Source: Staphylococcus hominis subsp. hominis (GTDB taxonomy: Bacteria; Bacillota; Bacilli; Staphylococcales; Staphylococcaceae). Taken from it: a stretch of 53,145 nt of DNA. The stretch lies in contig NZ_PPQE01000025.1 of assembly GCF_002901845.1 (NCBI RefSeq), forward strand, positions 660,726 to 713,870, given 5' to 3'. The translations under genes were made by a program, and so were the position numbers. The notes below the pieces were generated by a model, which did no database searches, was not told the origin of the DNA, and saw only the letters and a program-made list of their open reading frames with translations. Positions 13,365-23,449 of this stretch are shown in pieces (positions within the stretch are counted from its first letter, which is position 1; each line of letters starts with the position of its first letter).

Positions 13365-15887
13365 ATGACTGAAGAACATAAAAATAGATTGATATCTATA
13401 TTAAAAGTGGTATTTGCTGTCATACTTTTTATTGTAGTAGTTGCTACTTTATATCATGAATTGTCACATATTAACTTCAAACAAACATTAGAAGCATTTA
13501 GTAAAATCAATCGATGGTTTTTAATTGGTTTATTTATATGTGGTGGCGCATCAATGCTACTTTTAAGTTTATATGATGTCATTCTTGTTAAAACTTTAAA
13601 GTTGAGTATACCACTGAACAAAGTATTTCGTTTGAGTTATATTATTAATGCATTTAATGCTATTGTTGGATTTGGTGGATTTATAGGCGCAGGATTTAGA
13701 ACATTTATTTATAAAAATTATACTTCTGATAGAAAAAGATTACTTCACGCTATTTCAATCATATTAGTTTCAATGTTAACTGGTTTAAGCTTCTTATCTA
13801 TTTTAGTCGTACTTCATATTTTCGATGCTTCTCATATTCTTGATAAAGTACGTTTTGTAAAATGGGTATTGTACGTAGTCGCTTTATTTTTACCTATTTT
13901 TATAGTGTATACAGTCGTTAAACCGGTTACTGAACATAATAAATTGGTAGGAATATATTGCACGCTTGTTTCAAGTATTGAATGGATAGCCGCTGCTGTT
14001 GTACTTTACTTGTCGGCATGGATTATTGATATTCATGTAGCTTTTACAACATTACTTGGTATTTTTATTATTGCTGCATTATCTGGACTAATTAGTTTTA
14101 TTCCAGGTGGATTTGGAGCATTTGATTTAGTTGTTTTATTAGGACTAAAATCCTTAGATATTCCTGAAGAAAAAATATTGATTGCCTTACTGTTATATCG
14201 TTTTGCTTATTATTTTGTACCTGTTATTATTGCTTTAATTCTATCTACGTTTGAATTTGGCAATTCTGCGCGTAAGTACTTTGAAGAGTCTAAATATTTT
14301 GTACCCGCTAAAGATATTACCTCATTCATACTGTCTTATCAAAAAGATATTATTTCAAAAATCCCAGCATTTGCTTTATCTATTCTCGCACTATTAACAA
14401 GTTTTATTTTCTTTATTAATAATGTGACGATTGTGTATGATGGATTATATGATGCAGATCATTTTATTTACTATATCATGTTGTCTATTCATACAAGTGC
14501 ATGTTTAATATTACTTGTTAATGTAAGGGGAATATATAAGCAAAGTAAGAGAGCAATTATTTATTCAATGATTTCACTTGTTTTAATATTTCTTGCAACG
14601 TTATATACGTATGCTTCTATCATGTTACTTACATGGCTCATCATTATTTTTATCTTACTTATTTTAGCTTATCGACGTGCGAAAGTATTTAAACGTCCAT
14701 TTAGATTAAAAAACTTAATATTTACCTTAGTCATTAGTGTGATTGTTTTATATATTAATCATTTCATTATTTCTGAAACCTTATATGCTTTAGATTTATA
14801 TCACTTGGAAATGGATACGTCATTATTAAAATACTATTTCTGGTTAACTGTGGTAGTTGTTATATTATTAATTGTTGGTATTGCATGGTTATTTGGTCGT
14901 CGCTTTGAACGCCCACATCAATTCCAAGAATTTTCTCAATGTAAATCAATTATAGAAACATATGGAGGGAATTATTTAAGTCATTTGATATATAGTGGTG
15001 ATAAAGATGTATTTATGCATGACAGTGAACAAGCCTTTCTTATGTATAGATATAAATCAAATGCGCTGGTCGTATTGGGAGATCCAATTGGAAATACAGC
15101 ATCATTCCAATCATTGTTGGATGATTTCTATAGTTATGCTGAAAAGTTAGGTTATGATGTCATTTTCTATCAAGTATCTGATCGTTTTATGCCGTTGTAT
15201 CATAATTTTGGAAATCAATTTTTTAAATTAGGCGAAGAGGCTATTATTGATTTAACACAATTTACTACTTCTGGAAAAAAACGACGTGGTTTTAGAGCAA
15301 CACTGAATAAATTTAATGATTTAAATATTAAATTTGAAATTATAGAACCACCATTTTCTAAAGCGTTTATAGAAGAGCTTAGAAAAGTAAGTGATAAGTG
15401 GCTCGATGGACGTACTGAAATGCATTTTTCTGTTGGTCAATTTACAGAACAGTACTTAGATAAAGCGCCAATTGGAATTATGAAAAATGAAGAAGGTAAG
15501 ATTATTGCTTTTTGTACATTAATGCCAACATACTATAACGAAGCAATTTCAGTAGATTTAATTCGTTGGTTACCTGAATTAGATTTACCTCTAATGGATG
15601 GATTATATCTACATATGTTATTATGGGGTAAAGAAAAAGGGTATAAAGCTTTTAACATGGGTATGGCTACCTTATCAAATGTAGGTCAACTCGATTATTC
15701 TTATTTACGAGAACGTATTGCGGGACGTGTGTTTGAACATTTTAATGGTTTATATCGTTTTCAGGGGTTACGAAGATATAAGGAAAAATATAGTCCTCGG
15801 TGGGAACCGCGATTTTTGGTATATAGAAAAGATAGTTCTCTATGGTACAGTATGTTAAAAGTAATGCGAGTGATTAGACATAAATAA
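13365..15887 (+). CDS. mprF: Phosphatidylglycerol lysyltransferase and flippase MprF
   Basis: Transfers lysine from Lys-tRNA to phosphatidylglycerol and flips the product to the outer leaflet, lowering surface charge and protecting against cationic peptides and daptomycin. 840 residues, the usual staphylococcal length: an N-terminal flippase with roughly fourteen membrane helices (residues 10-510; [19 protein letters not shown] is a conserved segment) and a cytoplasmic GNAT-like synthase (about 520-840; [30 protein letters not shown]). ATG 13365 follows AAAGGA by 11 nt; an out-of-frame ATG at 13358 opens only a four-codon reading frame overlapping the start. Same position as mprF/fmtC in S. 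aureus. Confidence 0.96.
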   Translation: MTEEHKNRLISILKVVFAVILFIVVVATLYHELSHINFKQTLEAFSKINRWFLIGLFICGGASMLLLSLYDVILVKTLKLSIPLNKVFRLSYIINAFNAIVGFGGFIGAGFRTFIYKNYTSDRKRLLHAISIILVSMLTGLSFLSILVVLHIFDASHILDKVRFVKWVLYVVALFLPIFIVYTVVKPVTEHNKLVGIYCTLVSSIEWIAAAVVLYLSAWIIDIHVAFTTLLGIFIIAALSGLISFIPGGFGAFDLVVLLGLKSLDIPEEKILIALLLYRFAYYFVPVIIALILSTFEFGNSARKYFEESKYFVPAKDITSFILSYQKDIISKIPAFALSILALLTSFIFFINNVTIVYDGLYDADHFIYYIMLSIHTSACLILLVNVRGIYKQSKRAIIYSMISLVLIFLATLYTYASIMLLTWLIIIFILLILAYRRAKVFKRPFRLKNLIFTLVISVIVLYINHFIISETLYALDLYHLEMDTSLLKYYFWLTVVVVILLIVGIAWLFGRRFERPHQFQEFSQCKSIIETYGGNYLSHLIYSGDKDVFMHDSEQAFLMYRYKSNALVVLGDPIGNTASFQSLLDDFYSYAEKLGYDVIFYQVSDRFMPLYHNFGNQFFKLGEEAIIDLTQFTTSGKKRRGFRATLNKFNDLNIKFEIIEPPFSKAFIEELRKVSDKWLDGRTEMHFSVGQFTEQYLDKAPIGIMKNEEGKIIAFCTLMPTYYNEAISVDLIRWLPELDLPLMDGLYLHMLLWGKEKGYKAFNMGMATLSNVGQLDYSYLRERIAGRVFEHFNGLYRFQGLRRYKEKYSPRWEPRFLVYRKDSSLWYSMLKVMRVIRHK

Positions 15888-15923
15888 AAAAGATATCCGA
15901 AATTGTTTTCGGATATCTTTTTT
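15886..15923. terminator. Bidirectional terminator mprF / msrA
   Basis: A perfect 17-bp inverted repeat (15886-15902 with 15907-15923), 4-nt loop, A-run on one side and T-run on the other. It serves the two convergent genes. Confidence 0.93.
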
Positions 15924-15924
15924 A

Positions 15925-16440
15925 TTATGAGTTAGAACGAGGATCATAATTTGCGCGATCTCGCTGTTCTTGTGCGTAACGTTCAGGATTTTTTTTATAG
16001 AAATTTTGATGATATTCTTCTGCTTTATAAAAATTTGAAGCGGGAAGAACCTTAGTAGCAATGGCTTTATCAGAATGCATCGTTTGTTCTAAATCTTTGA
16101 TATAATTAATCGCAACTTTTCTTTGATCATCATTTGTATAAAAAATAGCTGTTTGATACTGTGACCCTCTATCTTGAAATTGACCGCCAGCATCTAATGG
16201 ATCAATGACTGAAAAAAATATTTCTAATAATTTATGATAAGAAAATAAAGCAACATCATACTCTATTTTAACAGTTTCATAGTGTCCAGTAGTTCCGCTT
16301 TTTACTTGTTCATAGGTTGGATTTTTAACTGATCCCCCCATAAAACCTGATGTTACTGATTCAATACCTTCAAATTGATCAAACGGTTTTGTCATACACC
16401 AGAAACAGCCTCCTGCAAAGTATGCTGTATTAATATTCAT
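15925..16440 (-). CDS. msrA: Peptide methionine sulfoxide reductase A
   Basis: Reduces the S-epimer of methionine sulfoxide in proteins with thioredoxin as donor, in the cytoplasm. 171 residues; the catalytic motif GGCFWC is at residues 10-15 (nucleophile Cys12). The stretch [14 protein letters not shown] carries the family's conserved His-Tyr-Glu region. There is no fused MsrB domain. ATG is preceded by AGGAAAGGATGG. It is convergent with mprF and divergent from msrR, and ends in the shared terminator. Confidence 0.95.
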   Translation of the reverse strand: MNINTAYFAGGCFWCMTKPFDQFEGIESVTSGFMGGSVKNPTYEQVKSGTTGHYETVKIEYDVALFSYHKLLEIFFSVIDPLDAGGQFQDRGSQYQTAIFYTNDDQRKVAINYIKDLEQTMHSDKAIATKVLPASNFYKAEEYHQNFYKKNPERYAQEQRDRANYDPRSNS

Positions 16441-16580
16441 TTATGCCATCCTTTCCTAACACCTTTGTAATATTTATTGAAAACACTTGATTTTTTAAGG
16501 TATTTTATATAACTTATTTATATATTATAGTATATCCGAATATTATTTTGAAGATTTTAAAGAGTGTAAGGTAGGTAAAT

Positions 16581-17564
16581 ATGACAGAAGAGAAGGATAA
16601 TACAATATTAAGACGGCAAACGGGGACAACGATACCTTCTAAACGACGCAAGAAGAAAAAATTTCGAAAATTACCTTTTGTAATACTGATTATTGTAGTT
16701 TTACTTATTGTAATGATTACGTATGTCGTTCATGGATATCAAAGTGGGATGAAATATGCACAAGAACATGCAAAAGATATTAAAATTCATAAATTTAATG
16801 GAGCCGTTAAAAATGACGGGAAAATTACAGTATTAATGCTCGGTGCTGACCAAGCTAATGGTGGGAAATCAAGAACTGACTCTATTATGGTTGTACAGTA
16901 TGACTATATTAAGAAAAAAATGAAAATGATGTCAATTATGCGTGATATTTATGCGGAAATTCCTGGTTATGACAAATATAAAATTAACGCTGCATACTCA
17001 CTTGGTGGACCAGAGTTGTTGAGACAAACACTAAATAAAAATTTAGGTATTAACCCTGAATACTATGCAGTCATAGATTTCACTGGCTTTGAAAAAATGA
17101 TTGATGAGTTAGAACCTAATGGTGTGCCAATTGATGTTGAAAAAGATATGTCAGAAAATATTGGAGTTTCATTAAAAAAAGGACATCATCGATTAAACGG
17201 TAAAGAATTATTAGGTTATGCTAGATTTAGACATGACCCAGAGGGGGACTTTGGACGCGTGAGACGTCAACAACAAGTTATGCAAACACTTAAGAAAGAA
17301 TTAATTACCCCAAGTACAATCGTGAAATTACCTAAAGTAGCTGGTATATTGAGAGGATATATTAATACAGATATGCCAAACTCAGCTATTTTCCAAACAG
17401 GACTAAGTTTTGGAATACGAGGCGATAAAAATGTGGAAACACTAACTGTACCGTTAAAAAATTCTTATCAAAATATTAATACTAATAACGATGGTAGTGC
17501 ATTAGATATTGATAAAGAGAAAAATAAAAAAGCAATAGAGTCATTTTTAAAAGATAATAAATAA
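16581..17564 (+). CDS. msrR: LytR-CpsA-Psr family protein MsrR
   Basis: Membrane-anchored ligase that attaches wall teichoic acid or similar glycopolymers to peptidoglycan. 327 residues: short basic cytoplasmic tail, one membrane helix (about 33-53), then the extracellular LCP domain with [19 protein letters not shown] (pyrophosphate-binding region with Arg and Asp), [13 protein letters not shown] and [19 protein letters not shown]. It sits next to msrA as msrR does in S. aureus, where it affects methicillin tolerance. Closed by a perfect 20-bp hairpin. Confidence 0.93.
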   Translation: MTEEKDNTILRRQTGTTIPSKRRKKKKFRKLPFVILIIVVLLIVMITYVVHGYQSGMKYAQEHAKDIKIHKFNGAVKNDGKITVLMLGADQANGGKSRTDSIMVVQYDYIKKKMKMMSIMRDIYAEIPGYDKYKINAAYSLGGPELLRQTLNKNLGINPEYYAVIDFTGFEKMIDELEPNGVPIDVEKDMSENIGVSLKKGHHRLNGKELLGYARFRHDPEGDFGRVRRQQQVMQTLKKELITPSTIVKLPKVAGILRGYINTDMPNSAIFQTGLSFGIRGDKNVETLTVPLKNSYQNINTNNDGSALDIDKEKNKKAIESFLKDNK

Positions 17565-17595
17565 GCAGGCCACTTTGGCCTGCTTATTTATTATC
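17553..17595. terminator. Terminator after msrR, overlapping its stop codon
   Basis: A perfect 20-bp inverted repeat (17553-17572 with 17576-17595) with a CTT loop. The left arm covers the last codons of msrR. It may also stop the convergent tautomerase gene. Confidence 0.9.
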
Positions 17596-17642
17596 TCTTT
17601 AACTACAATAATATTATTATGTAAACTTTAAAGATTATAATA

Positions 17643-17828
17643 TTATTGTTCTGATTTTCTCACGCCACCTACACCGTAGTGATTTTTCTTCATTTCATCA
17701 ATAACTACATGGATTGCTTCTCTATTTGCGCCTGTTGTTTTCTCCACTGCATTTGTAACCTCAGTGACTAAGTTTTTTAATTGCTCATCTGAGCGTCCTT
17801 CTAATAATTTTACATTTACAATCGGCAT
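17643..17828 (-). CDS. 4-oxalocrotonate tautomerase family protein
   Basis: A 61-residue tautomerase-fold protein. After removal of Met, the catalytic N-terminal Pro (MPIVNVKLLEG) is exposed, as the family needs; length and the VVIDEM segment also fit. Such proteins form hexamers that move protons between keto and enol forms. The natural substrate in staphylococci is unknown and no catabolic genes are nearby, so degradation of catechols should not be assumed. TAAGGAGG ribosome site 7 nt before ATG. Divergent from the Y-family polymerase. Confidence 0.88.
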   Translation of the reverse strand: MPIVNVKLLEGRSDEQLKNLVTEVTNAVEKTTGANREAIHVVIDEMKKNHYGVGGVRKSEQ

Positions 17829-17901
17829 GATGTTTTCCTCCTTATATAATTATGTGCTTAGTATATCATTTTTAAAAAATGAACTTCAAGATATTTAAAC
17901 A

Positions 17902-17913
17902 GAACATTTGTTC
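17902..17913 (+). promoter_or_regulatory. LexA box 1 of the Y-family polymerase gene
   Basis: GAACATTTGTTC, the core palindrome of the Gram-positive SOS box. It lies 10 nt upstream of the -35 element. Confidence 0.8.
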
Positions 17914-17922
17914 TTTTTAATA

Positions 17923-17951
17923 TTGTAAGGGAACAAATGTTCTTATATAAT
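17923..17951 (+). promoter_or_regulatory. Promoter of the Y-family polymerase gene with LexA box 2 in its spacer
   Basis: -35 TTGTAA (17923-17928), 17-nt spacer, -10 TATAAT (17946-17951). The second LexA box GAACAAATGTTC (17931-17942) lies inside the spacer, so repressor and RNA polymerase cannot bind together. The two boxes are exact reverse complements of each other. Confidence 0.82.
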
Positions 17952-17976
17952 TGAATTATCTAAGGAGGGGATTGAT

Positions 17977-19239
17977 ATGTATGATTATAATTTACTTGAA
18001 GATAGAGACATACTATGTGTAGATCAGAAAAGTTTTTATGCTAGTGTGTCTTGTATTGAAAAAGGGTTAGATCCTTTAACGACAAAATTAGCAGTGGTAG
18101 CTGACACTAAGCGACAAGGATCTGTTGTGTTGGCAGCAACACCTAAATTAAAAGAACTTGGTATTAAAACGGGATCTAGATTATTTGAAATTCCACAACG
18201 TAATGATATTTATATTATTAATCCAAGTATGAGAAGATATCTAGAAGTATCATTAGAAATTTCTAAAATTGCTCTTAAATATGTTCCAGAGGAAGACTTA
18301 CATCAATATAGTATTGATGAATTTTTTATGGATGTAACAAATAGCTACCATCTTTTTAATACTACAGTATATTCTTTTGCTAAGTGTTTTCAAAAAGAAG
18401 TTTTAGATAAGACGGGAATATACTGCACGATAGGTATTGGATCTAACTTGTTACTTAGTAAAGTAGCTATGGATGTCGAAGCTAAACACCTAAAAGAAGG
18501 TATTACTGAGTGGCGATATCATGATATCCCCGATAAATTATGGTGTATCTCACCATTAAAATCATTTTGGGGAATCAATAAAAAAACAGAAATAAAGTTA
18601 AATAAAAAAGGAATTATTACAATAGGTGATTTAGCGCATTATCCTCATAGATATTTGAAAAAAGACTTTGGTATATTAGGCACTGATATGCATTTACATG
18701 CTAACGGTATAGATCAAAGTAAAATAAGAGAAAAAAGTAAAATTCACAATCCAGCTATATGTAAAAGCCAAATTTTGATGAGAGACTATCAATTTAACGA
18801 AACAAAAACTGTTATGCAAGAGTTGATTGAAGATGTTGCTTGTAGATTAAGAGAAAGAAAGCAATTAGCACGTACTATACATTTTTCATTTGGATATACT
18901 GAAGGTGGAGGAATACATAAACAACACACTTTAACTGATGCTACAAATCTAGAACAAGATATGTTTAAAGTCGTTAATGATTATGCGAATCAGTTGTGTG
19001 ATAAACACGCTTTGTATCGTACGTTAAGTGTTTCACTAACACAATTCATTAATGAAGAAAATCGACAATTAAATTTATTTATAGATGAATATAAAAGACA
19101 AAGAGATGAAAATTTAGCTAAAACGATTGATACGTTACAAAAAAAATATGGTAAAGGCATCGTTTCAAAAGCAATTTCTTATACTGAATCTGGAACAAAA
19201 CATAATAGATTAGGATTAATGGCAGGTCATAAGATGTAA
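17977..19239 (+). CDS. SOS-controlled Y-family DNA polymerase (UmuC/UvrX-like)
   Basis: Error-prone translesion polymerase of the ImpB/MucB/SamB family, 420 residues. The palm catalytic acids are visible: Asp in ILCVDQKSFYASV near residue 16 and the SIDEFFMD motif near residue 111. GIGSNLLLSKVAMD and the WGINKKTEIKLNKKGI helix-hairpin-helix region follow, then a little-finger domain. There is no UmuD partner gene beside it. Expression is almost certainly damage-inducible because of two LexA boxes. The S. aureus gene at this position is a known member of the LexA regulon (recalled). GGAGGGG ribosome site before ATG. Confidence 0.92.
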   Translation: MYDYNLLEDRDILCVDQKSFYASVSCIEKGLDPLTTKLAVVADTKRQGSVVLAATPKLKELGIKTGSRLFEIPQRNDIYIINPSMRRYLEVSLEISKIALKYVPEEDLHQYSIDEFFMDVTNSYHLFNTTVYSFAKCFQKEVLDKTGIYCTIGIGSNLLLSKVAMDVEAKHLKEGITEWRYHDIPDKLWCISPLKSFWGINKKTEIKLNKKGIITIGDLAHYPHRYLKKDFGILGTDMHLHANGIDQSKIREKSKIHNPAICKSQILMRDYQFNETKTVMQELIEDVACRLRERKQLARTIHFSFGYTEGGGIHKQHTLTDATNLEQDMFKVVNDYANQLCDKHALYRTLSVSLTQFINEENRQLNLFIDEYKRQRDENLAKTIDTLQKKYGKGIVSKAISYTESGTKHNRLGLMAGHKM

Positions 19240-19245
19240 ATAAAT

Positions 19246-19292
19246 GGAAGTAGGTCAAAACTCATTTTGAATTTTGGCCCACTTCCTTTTTT
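19246..19292 (+). terminator. Terminator after the Y-family polymerase gene
   Basis: An imperfect 15-bp stem (GGAAGTAGG... with ...CCCACTTCC) followed by TTTTTT. It reaches the stop codon of the convergent tyrA. Confidence 0.82.
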
Positions 19293-20382
19293 ATGGAATA
19301 TAAGTATCAAATTCATTTAAAGCAACAATACCTAATTCACGATCTTTTGGAGTTTTAAAGGTAACTTGTAAAGCACCTAAAATATCCTCACGAACTTCTA
19401 AAATTTTTAAGTTTCTTATAGAAATATTATGTAAACTAAGTATAGAAGTAATTTTATTAATCATACCCGCTTTATCTGGAATATCAATATATAAATCATA
19501 CCCAACATTGACTACACCATGTTGTTTAAGAGGTAATTGATCTCTAAATATTTTTGCTTCTTCAAAGAATTGATATATTTGTTGTTCTTCTTCATTTTTA
19601 AGTTTAACTATCATATCCTTAATATTGGTTTGCATATCTTCTAGTAAACTAATGATATTTTGTTTATTACTAAGTGAGATATCCTTCCACATTTCGGCAT
19701 TACTACTTGCAATTCTTGTAATATCTCTAAATCCACCAGCAGCAAGCTGTTTGACTAAAGCATGATCATTTGCATGGCTTGAACTCAAGTGTACTAAACT
19801 AGAGGCAATAATATGTGGAACATGACTGACAATCCCCGTTACATAATCATGTTCTTTTGCATTAGTAACAATAAATTTAGCTAGTGTAGGGGAGAGCAAA
19901 TCTTGTAATGTTTTAGCCGCTTGTGTATTATGTTCATCATCGTAAACTAAAATATAGTATGCATTTTCAAATAAGTGCTTTTTTGAATTAAGGACACCGG
20001 ATTTATGGCTACCAGCCATTGGATGCCCGCTAACAAGATGGATATTTGATTCTAATAAACGTTTTTCAAAATTTTGAATGATAAGCTTTGTACTGCCAGT
20101 ATCCGTTACAATCAAATGTGATTTAGTTTCATAATTAGGTAATGAATTTAGATATATCGTTGTTTGATGAACTGGAGTAGCAAAGATAATAATATCCGCT
20201 TCCTTAACACCAAGTGCATAATCATTAATCTTTTTATCAATTATACCAATAGACATTGCTTTATCTAGTTGAGTTACATCAGTATCATAGGCAGAAATTA
20301 TAAAATCAGATTGATAAAATTTTAAATTACTAGCTAAGCTTCCACCAATTAATCCTAAACCAACAAATAAAATATTTTTCAT
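19291..20382 (-). CDS. tyrA: Prephenate dehydrogenase
   Basis: Oxidatively decarboxylates prephenate to 4-hydroxyphenylpyruvate for tyrosine synthesis, NAD+-dependent. 363 residues: Rossmann fold with [10 protein letters not shown] at residues 7-16, catalytic-domain segment [11 protein letters not shown], and a C-terminal ACT domain (about 290-363) for feedback by aromatic amino acids. The start is placed at the [10 protein letters not shown] codon, which has TAAGGAGAAC before it; an in-frame ATG 18 codons upstream has no ribosome site. Its position before the trp operon groups two branches of aromatic synthesis. Confidence 0.95.
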   Translation of the reverse strand: MKNILFVGLGLIGGSLASNLKFYQSDFIISAYDTDVTQLDKAMSIGIIDKKINDYALGVKEADIIIFATPVHQTTIYLNSLPNYETKSHLIVTDTGSTKLIIQNFEKRLLESNIHLVSGHPMAGSHKSGVLNSKKHLFENAYYILVYDDEHNTQAAKTLQDLLSPTLAKFIVTNAKEHDYVTGIVSHVPHIIASSLVHLSSSHANDHALVKQLAAGGFRDITRIASSNAEMWKDISLSNKQNIISLLEDMQTNIKDMIVKLKNEEEQQIYQFFEEAKIFRDQLPLKQHGVVNVGYDLYIDIPDKAGMINKITSILSLHNISIRNLKILEVREDILGALQVTFKTPKDRELGIVALNEFDTYIP

Positions 20383-20517
20383 ATGAGTTCTCCTTATTTC
20401 TAAATATTCAGAATATCTATATTTTAAATGAGTCATTCATTTTAAACAATACTATTCATTAGAGTTCGCTATTTATCTAAGTTAAAATATATTTAAATTG
20501 ATAAAGGGGGAAGTTGA

Positions 20518-21552
20518 ATGGAATCAAAAATATTAGAATTAATTCAAAACTTAACTAACATTAATAGTCCTTCGGGAAATGCTTATAAAGCAATAAGTTA
20601 TGTAAAACAAAAAGTAGAACATTTAGGATATTCAACTCAATTAACAAATAAAGGTGCTTTAATTATCACAGTTGAGGGTGAAGACAATGAGCGTCAACGT
20701 TGTATTACTGCTCATGTAGATACTTTAGGTGCAATGGTAAAAGAAATTAAAGAAGATGGTCGTTTAACAATCGATCTAATTGGTGGATTTAAATATAATG
20801 CGATTGAAGGAGAATATTGTCAGATTGAAACAGACTCTGGCGAAACATACACAGGGACAATATGTTTACATGAAACAAGTGTTCATGTATATCGTGAAAA
20901 TGAAAAAATCCCAAGAGATATTGAACACATGGAAGTCCGTATAGACGAAAAAACGACTTCTAAGCAAGAGACAGAAGGTTTAGGAATAGAAGTAGGTAAT
21001 TTTATTAGCTTTGATCCAAGAACAGAAATAACATCATCTGGATTTATTAAATCCCGACATTTAGACGACAAAGCAAGTGTAGCAATGATATTAGATTTAT
21101 TAGAAAGAATAAAAAATGAACAAATTAAATTACCACATACTATTCAATTTTATATTTCTAATAATGAGGAAATAGGATATGGAGCGAATGCATCTATTTC
21201 TAATAAAATTGTAGAATTTATTGCTTTTGATATGGGAGCGCTTGGAGAGGGACAATCTTCTGACGAATATACAGTATCTATTTGTGCTAAAGATGCGTCT
21301 GGACCTTATCATAAAGAATTAAAAACACATCTAGTAAACTTATGTAAATTTAATCATATTCCGTATAAAATAGATATTTATCCTTATTATACGTCAGATG
21401 CGTCTGCAGCATTAAAAGCAGGAGCAGATATTAAACATGGGTTATTTGGAGCTGGTATTGAGTCCTCTCATGCACTGGAACGAACACATATTGATTCTAT
21501 ACATGCCGCTCAAAACTTATTATATGCCTATTGCTTGTCATCAATAAATTGA
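20518..21552 (+). CDS. M42 family metallopeptidase (glutamyl/leucyl aminopeptidase type)
   Basis: Cytoplasmic di-metal aminopeptidase of the M42 (TET/FrvX/CelM) family, which makes large oligomers that trim peptides. 344 residues. Metal and catalytic residues are visible: TAHVDTLG (His), SRHLDDKAS (Asp bridging), NNEEIGYGAN (catalytic Glu pair), IAFDMGALG (Asp) and the His near the end in SSHALERTH. It starts at ATG 20518 after AAAGGGGGA. It lies divergently from tyrA and directly before the trp leader. Substrate not known; annotations as endoglucanase for this family are misleading. Confidence 0.88.
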   Translation: MESKILELIQNLTNINSPSGNAYKAISYVKQKVEHLGYSTQLTNKGALIITVEGEDNERQRCITAHVDTLGAMVKEIKEDGRLTIDLIGGFKYNAIEGEYCQIETDSGETYTGTICLHETSVHVYRENEKIPRDIEHMEVRIDEKTTSKQETEGLGIEVGNFISFDPRTEITSSGFIKSRHLDDKASVAMILDLLERIKNEQIKLPHTIQFYISNNEEIGYGANASISNKIVEFIAFDMGALGEGQSSDEYTVSICAKDASGPYHKELKTHLVNLCKFNHIPYKIDIYPYYTSDASAALKAGADIKHGLFGAGIESSHALERTHIDSIHAAQNLLYAYCLSSIN

Positions 21553-21560
21553 AATAAATA

Positions 21561-21589
21561 TTGACAAGGAAGATTTATTTATGTATTAT
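21561..21589 (+). promoter_or_regulatory. Promoter of the trp operon
   Basis: -35 TTGACA (21561-21566, consensus) and -10 TATTAT (21584-21589) with a 17-nt spacer. It lies 9 nt after the M42 peptidase gene and just before T-box 1. It gives a leader of about 440 nt. Confidence 0.8.
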
Positions 21590-21600
21590 ACTGAATTATA

Positions 21601-21808
21601 ATAACATTTTAATAATTCTGAGAATTGAGTAGAAGATATGTGATGTAGCAAATAGAAAGCTAATGGATGATGTAAATTAGCACAGCATATGTTTGAATTG
21701 GACTTAGAAGGTTAAATTTAATAACAGTAAAGTGAACATGTAATGTTAATTAAGGTGGCACCACGGTAACGCGTCCTTATCTATGGAACGTAATCGTGGT
21801 GTCTTTTT
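21601..21808 (+). promoter_or_regulatory. T-box riboswitch 1 (tryptophan) of the trp operon
   Basis: Leader RNA that reads the charging state of tRNA-Trp. Stem I base pairs 21616-21622 with 21702-21708. The left side of the specifier loop has the AGUA motif, and the right side ends UGG at 21699-21701 followed by A, giving a Trp specifier. The T-box core AAGGTGGCACCACGG is at 21752-21766. The competing terminator pairs 21759-21765 with 21795-21801 and is followed by TCTTTTT. Confidence 0.88.
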
Positions 21809-21810
21809 GG

Positions 21811-22020
21811 TATAAATATAGTAATTATTAGCTAGATAATCATAGAAAGTTAGTGGTTGATGAAAACTAACATCACTAATAATGAAATTGGGTTTATACT
21901 TATAAAAAATTAAATGAAAAATGAGTGAACTTTAAATATTTTGATAATTCAAAATATTTAGTTAATTAAGGTGGTACCGCGCGTCAGCGTCCTTTTAAAT
22001 AAGGATGCTGATATTTTTTT
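21811..22020 (+). promoter_or_regulatory. T-box riboswitch 2 (tryptophan) of the trp operon
   Basis: A second complete T-box in tandem. Stem I base pairs TATAAA with TTTATA, and the loop between this and TTATTAG/CTAATAA contains UGG at 21889-21891 followed by G: again Trp. The core AATTAAGGTGGTACCGCG is at 21964-21981. The terminator pairs 21985-21994 with 22001-22010 (one G-U) and is followed by ATATTTTTTT. It ends 20 nt before trpE. I see no promoter between the two units, so both must be read through. Confidence 0.88.
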
Positions 22021-22039
22021 GAGAAAGGACTAAAGCTTA

Positions 22040-23449
22040 ATGAAAATATATTATGAAATACTTAGAGCTAATATTACACCCGAAGTATTAGGAAAGTTAA
22101 AGAAAAATAAAATTATTTTAGAAAGTACCAGTCAAAAACAAGTTAAAGGTAGATATTCTATTGTAGCATTCGAAAGCTATGGTTCTGTTGTGTTAAACAA
22201 CGACTTACTAACGATAAAAACAAAAAAACAAAATATTGAAATTACTGAAAAGTCTTATGAATACTTAAAAGATTATATCAATCAATTTAATATTCAGATT
22301 ACAGATGAAAAATTAAAACATTTACCATTTGTATCTGGCTTTATTGGTACATGTAGTTTTGACTTAATAAGACATGAATTTCCAATGTTAAAACAGCAAT
22401 CTATACAAGAAATTAAGGACAGCAATGATATTGAATTTCACATGATAGAAGATGTATATGTATTTGATCATTATAAAGATGAATTATATGTTATTGCTAC
22501 AAATCAATTCTCAGAAGTAGAACAGAAAGATTTAGAAGAAAGAGTAAAAAATAGAGTAAAGGCACTATCTCAAATTAAAGCTTATACAGATGATTATATT
22601 CATCCTCCTACGCCTTCAAATATCATGCCAAATGTATCAGATGATGAATTTATAAATACTATAAAACAATTGAAAGAACTTATAAAAGAAGGCGATATGT
22701 TTCAAGTTGTACCATCTAGAATATATAGCTACAATCATTATTTTAAAAATAATACATTACAATTAAGTTATCAATTATACCAAAACTTAAAAAGACGTAA
22801 TCCAAGTCCATATATGTACTATATTAATATGACTACACAAATTATTATAGGCAGTTCTCCAGAGAGTTTTGTAGCTGTACAAGATGGGACGGTCATTACG
22901 AATCCAATCGCTGGAACAATTAAAAGAGGTAAAACCATAAAAGAAGATAAGCAAAATGCAGAGCAATTATTGAGTGATGAAAAGGAATTAAGCGAACATC
23001 GAATGCTTGTTGATCTAGGCAGAAATGATATACATAGAGTCAGTAGAACCGGTAGTTCAAAAATTACAAAATTAATGAAAATTGAAAAATATGAACATGT
23101 CATGCATATTGTAAGCGAAGTAAGAGGTGAGATTAAGCGAGAATTATCTCCTATGACAGTAATTGCTAATTTATTACCTACAGGAACTGTTTCAGGAGCT
23201 CCAAAACTTAGAGCAATTAGGCGTATATATGAGACATATCCATATAAACGTGGCCTATATAGTGGTGGTGTAGGCTACATTAATTGCAATCAGAATTTAG
23301 ATTTTGCCTTAGCAATAAGAACAATGTTAATCGATGATACTACCGTGAAAGTCGAAGCAGGATGTGGGGTGGTTTATGATTCAGTACCAGAAAAAGAATT
23401 AGAAGAAACATTATTAAAAGCAAAAAGTTTATTGGAGGTAACACCATGA
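22040..23449 (+). CDS. trpE: Anthranilate synthase component I
   Basis: Converts chorismate plus ammonia (from TrpG) to anthranilate, first step of tryptophan synthesis. 469 residues: N-terminal allosteric domain and C-terminal chorismate-binding domain with GDMFQVVPSR, SPYMYYINM, SSPESFV, the NPIAGTIKRG signature, LVDLGRNDIHRV and the GTVSGAPKLRA loop. ATG follows AAAGGAC. Overlaps trpG by 4 nt (ATGA). Under tandem T-box control; feedback by tryptophan in the N-terminal domain is expected from the family. Confidence 0.97.
   Translation: MKIYYEILRANITPEVLGKLKKNKIILESTSQKQVKGRYSIVAFESYGSVVLNNDLLTIKTKKQNIEITEKSYEYLKDYINQFNIQITDEKLKHLPFVSGFIGTCSFDLIRHEFPMLKQQSIQEIKDSNDIEFHMIEDVYVFDHYKDELYVIATNQFSEVEQKDLEERVKNRVKALSQIKAYTDDYIHPPTPSNIMPNVSDDEFINTIKQLKELIKEGDMFQVVPSRIYSYNHYFKNNTLQLSYQLYQNLKRRNPSPYMYYINMTTQIIIGSSPESFVAVQDGTVITNPIAGTIKRGKTIKEDKQNAEQLLSDEKELSEHRMLVDLGRNDIHRVSRTGSSKITKLMKIEKYEHVMHIVSEVRGEIKRELSPMTVIANLLPTGTVSGAPKLRAIRRIYETYPYKRGLYSGGVGYINCNQNLDFALAIRTMLIDDTTVKVEAGCGVVYDSVPEKELEETLLKAKSLLEVTP

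Noticed and set aside
17643..17828. Catechol-degradation enzyme
   Set aside because: The fold is that of a tautomerase but no degradation genes are near, so a pathway cannot be assigned.
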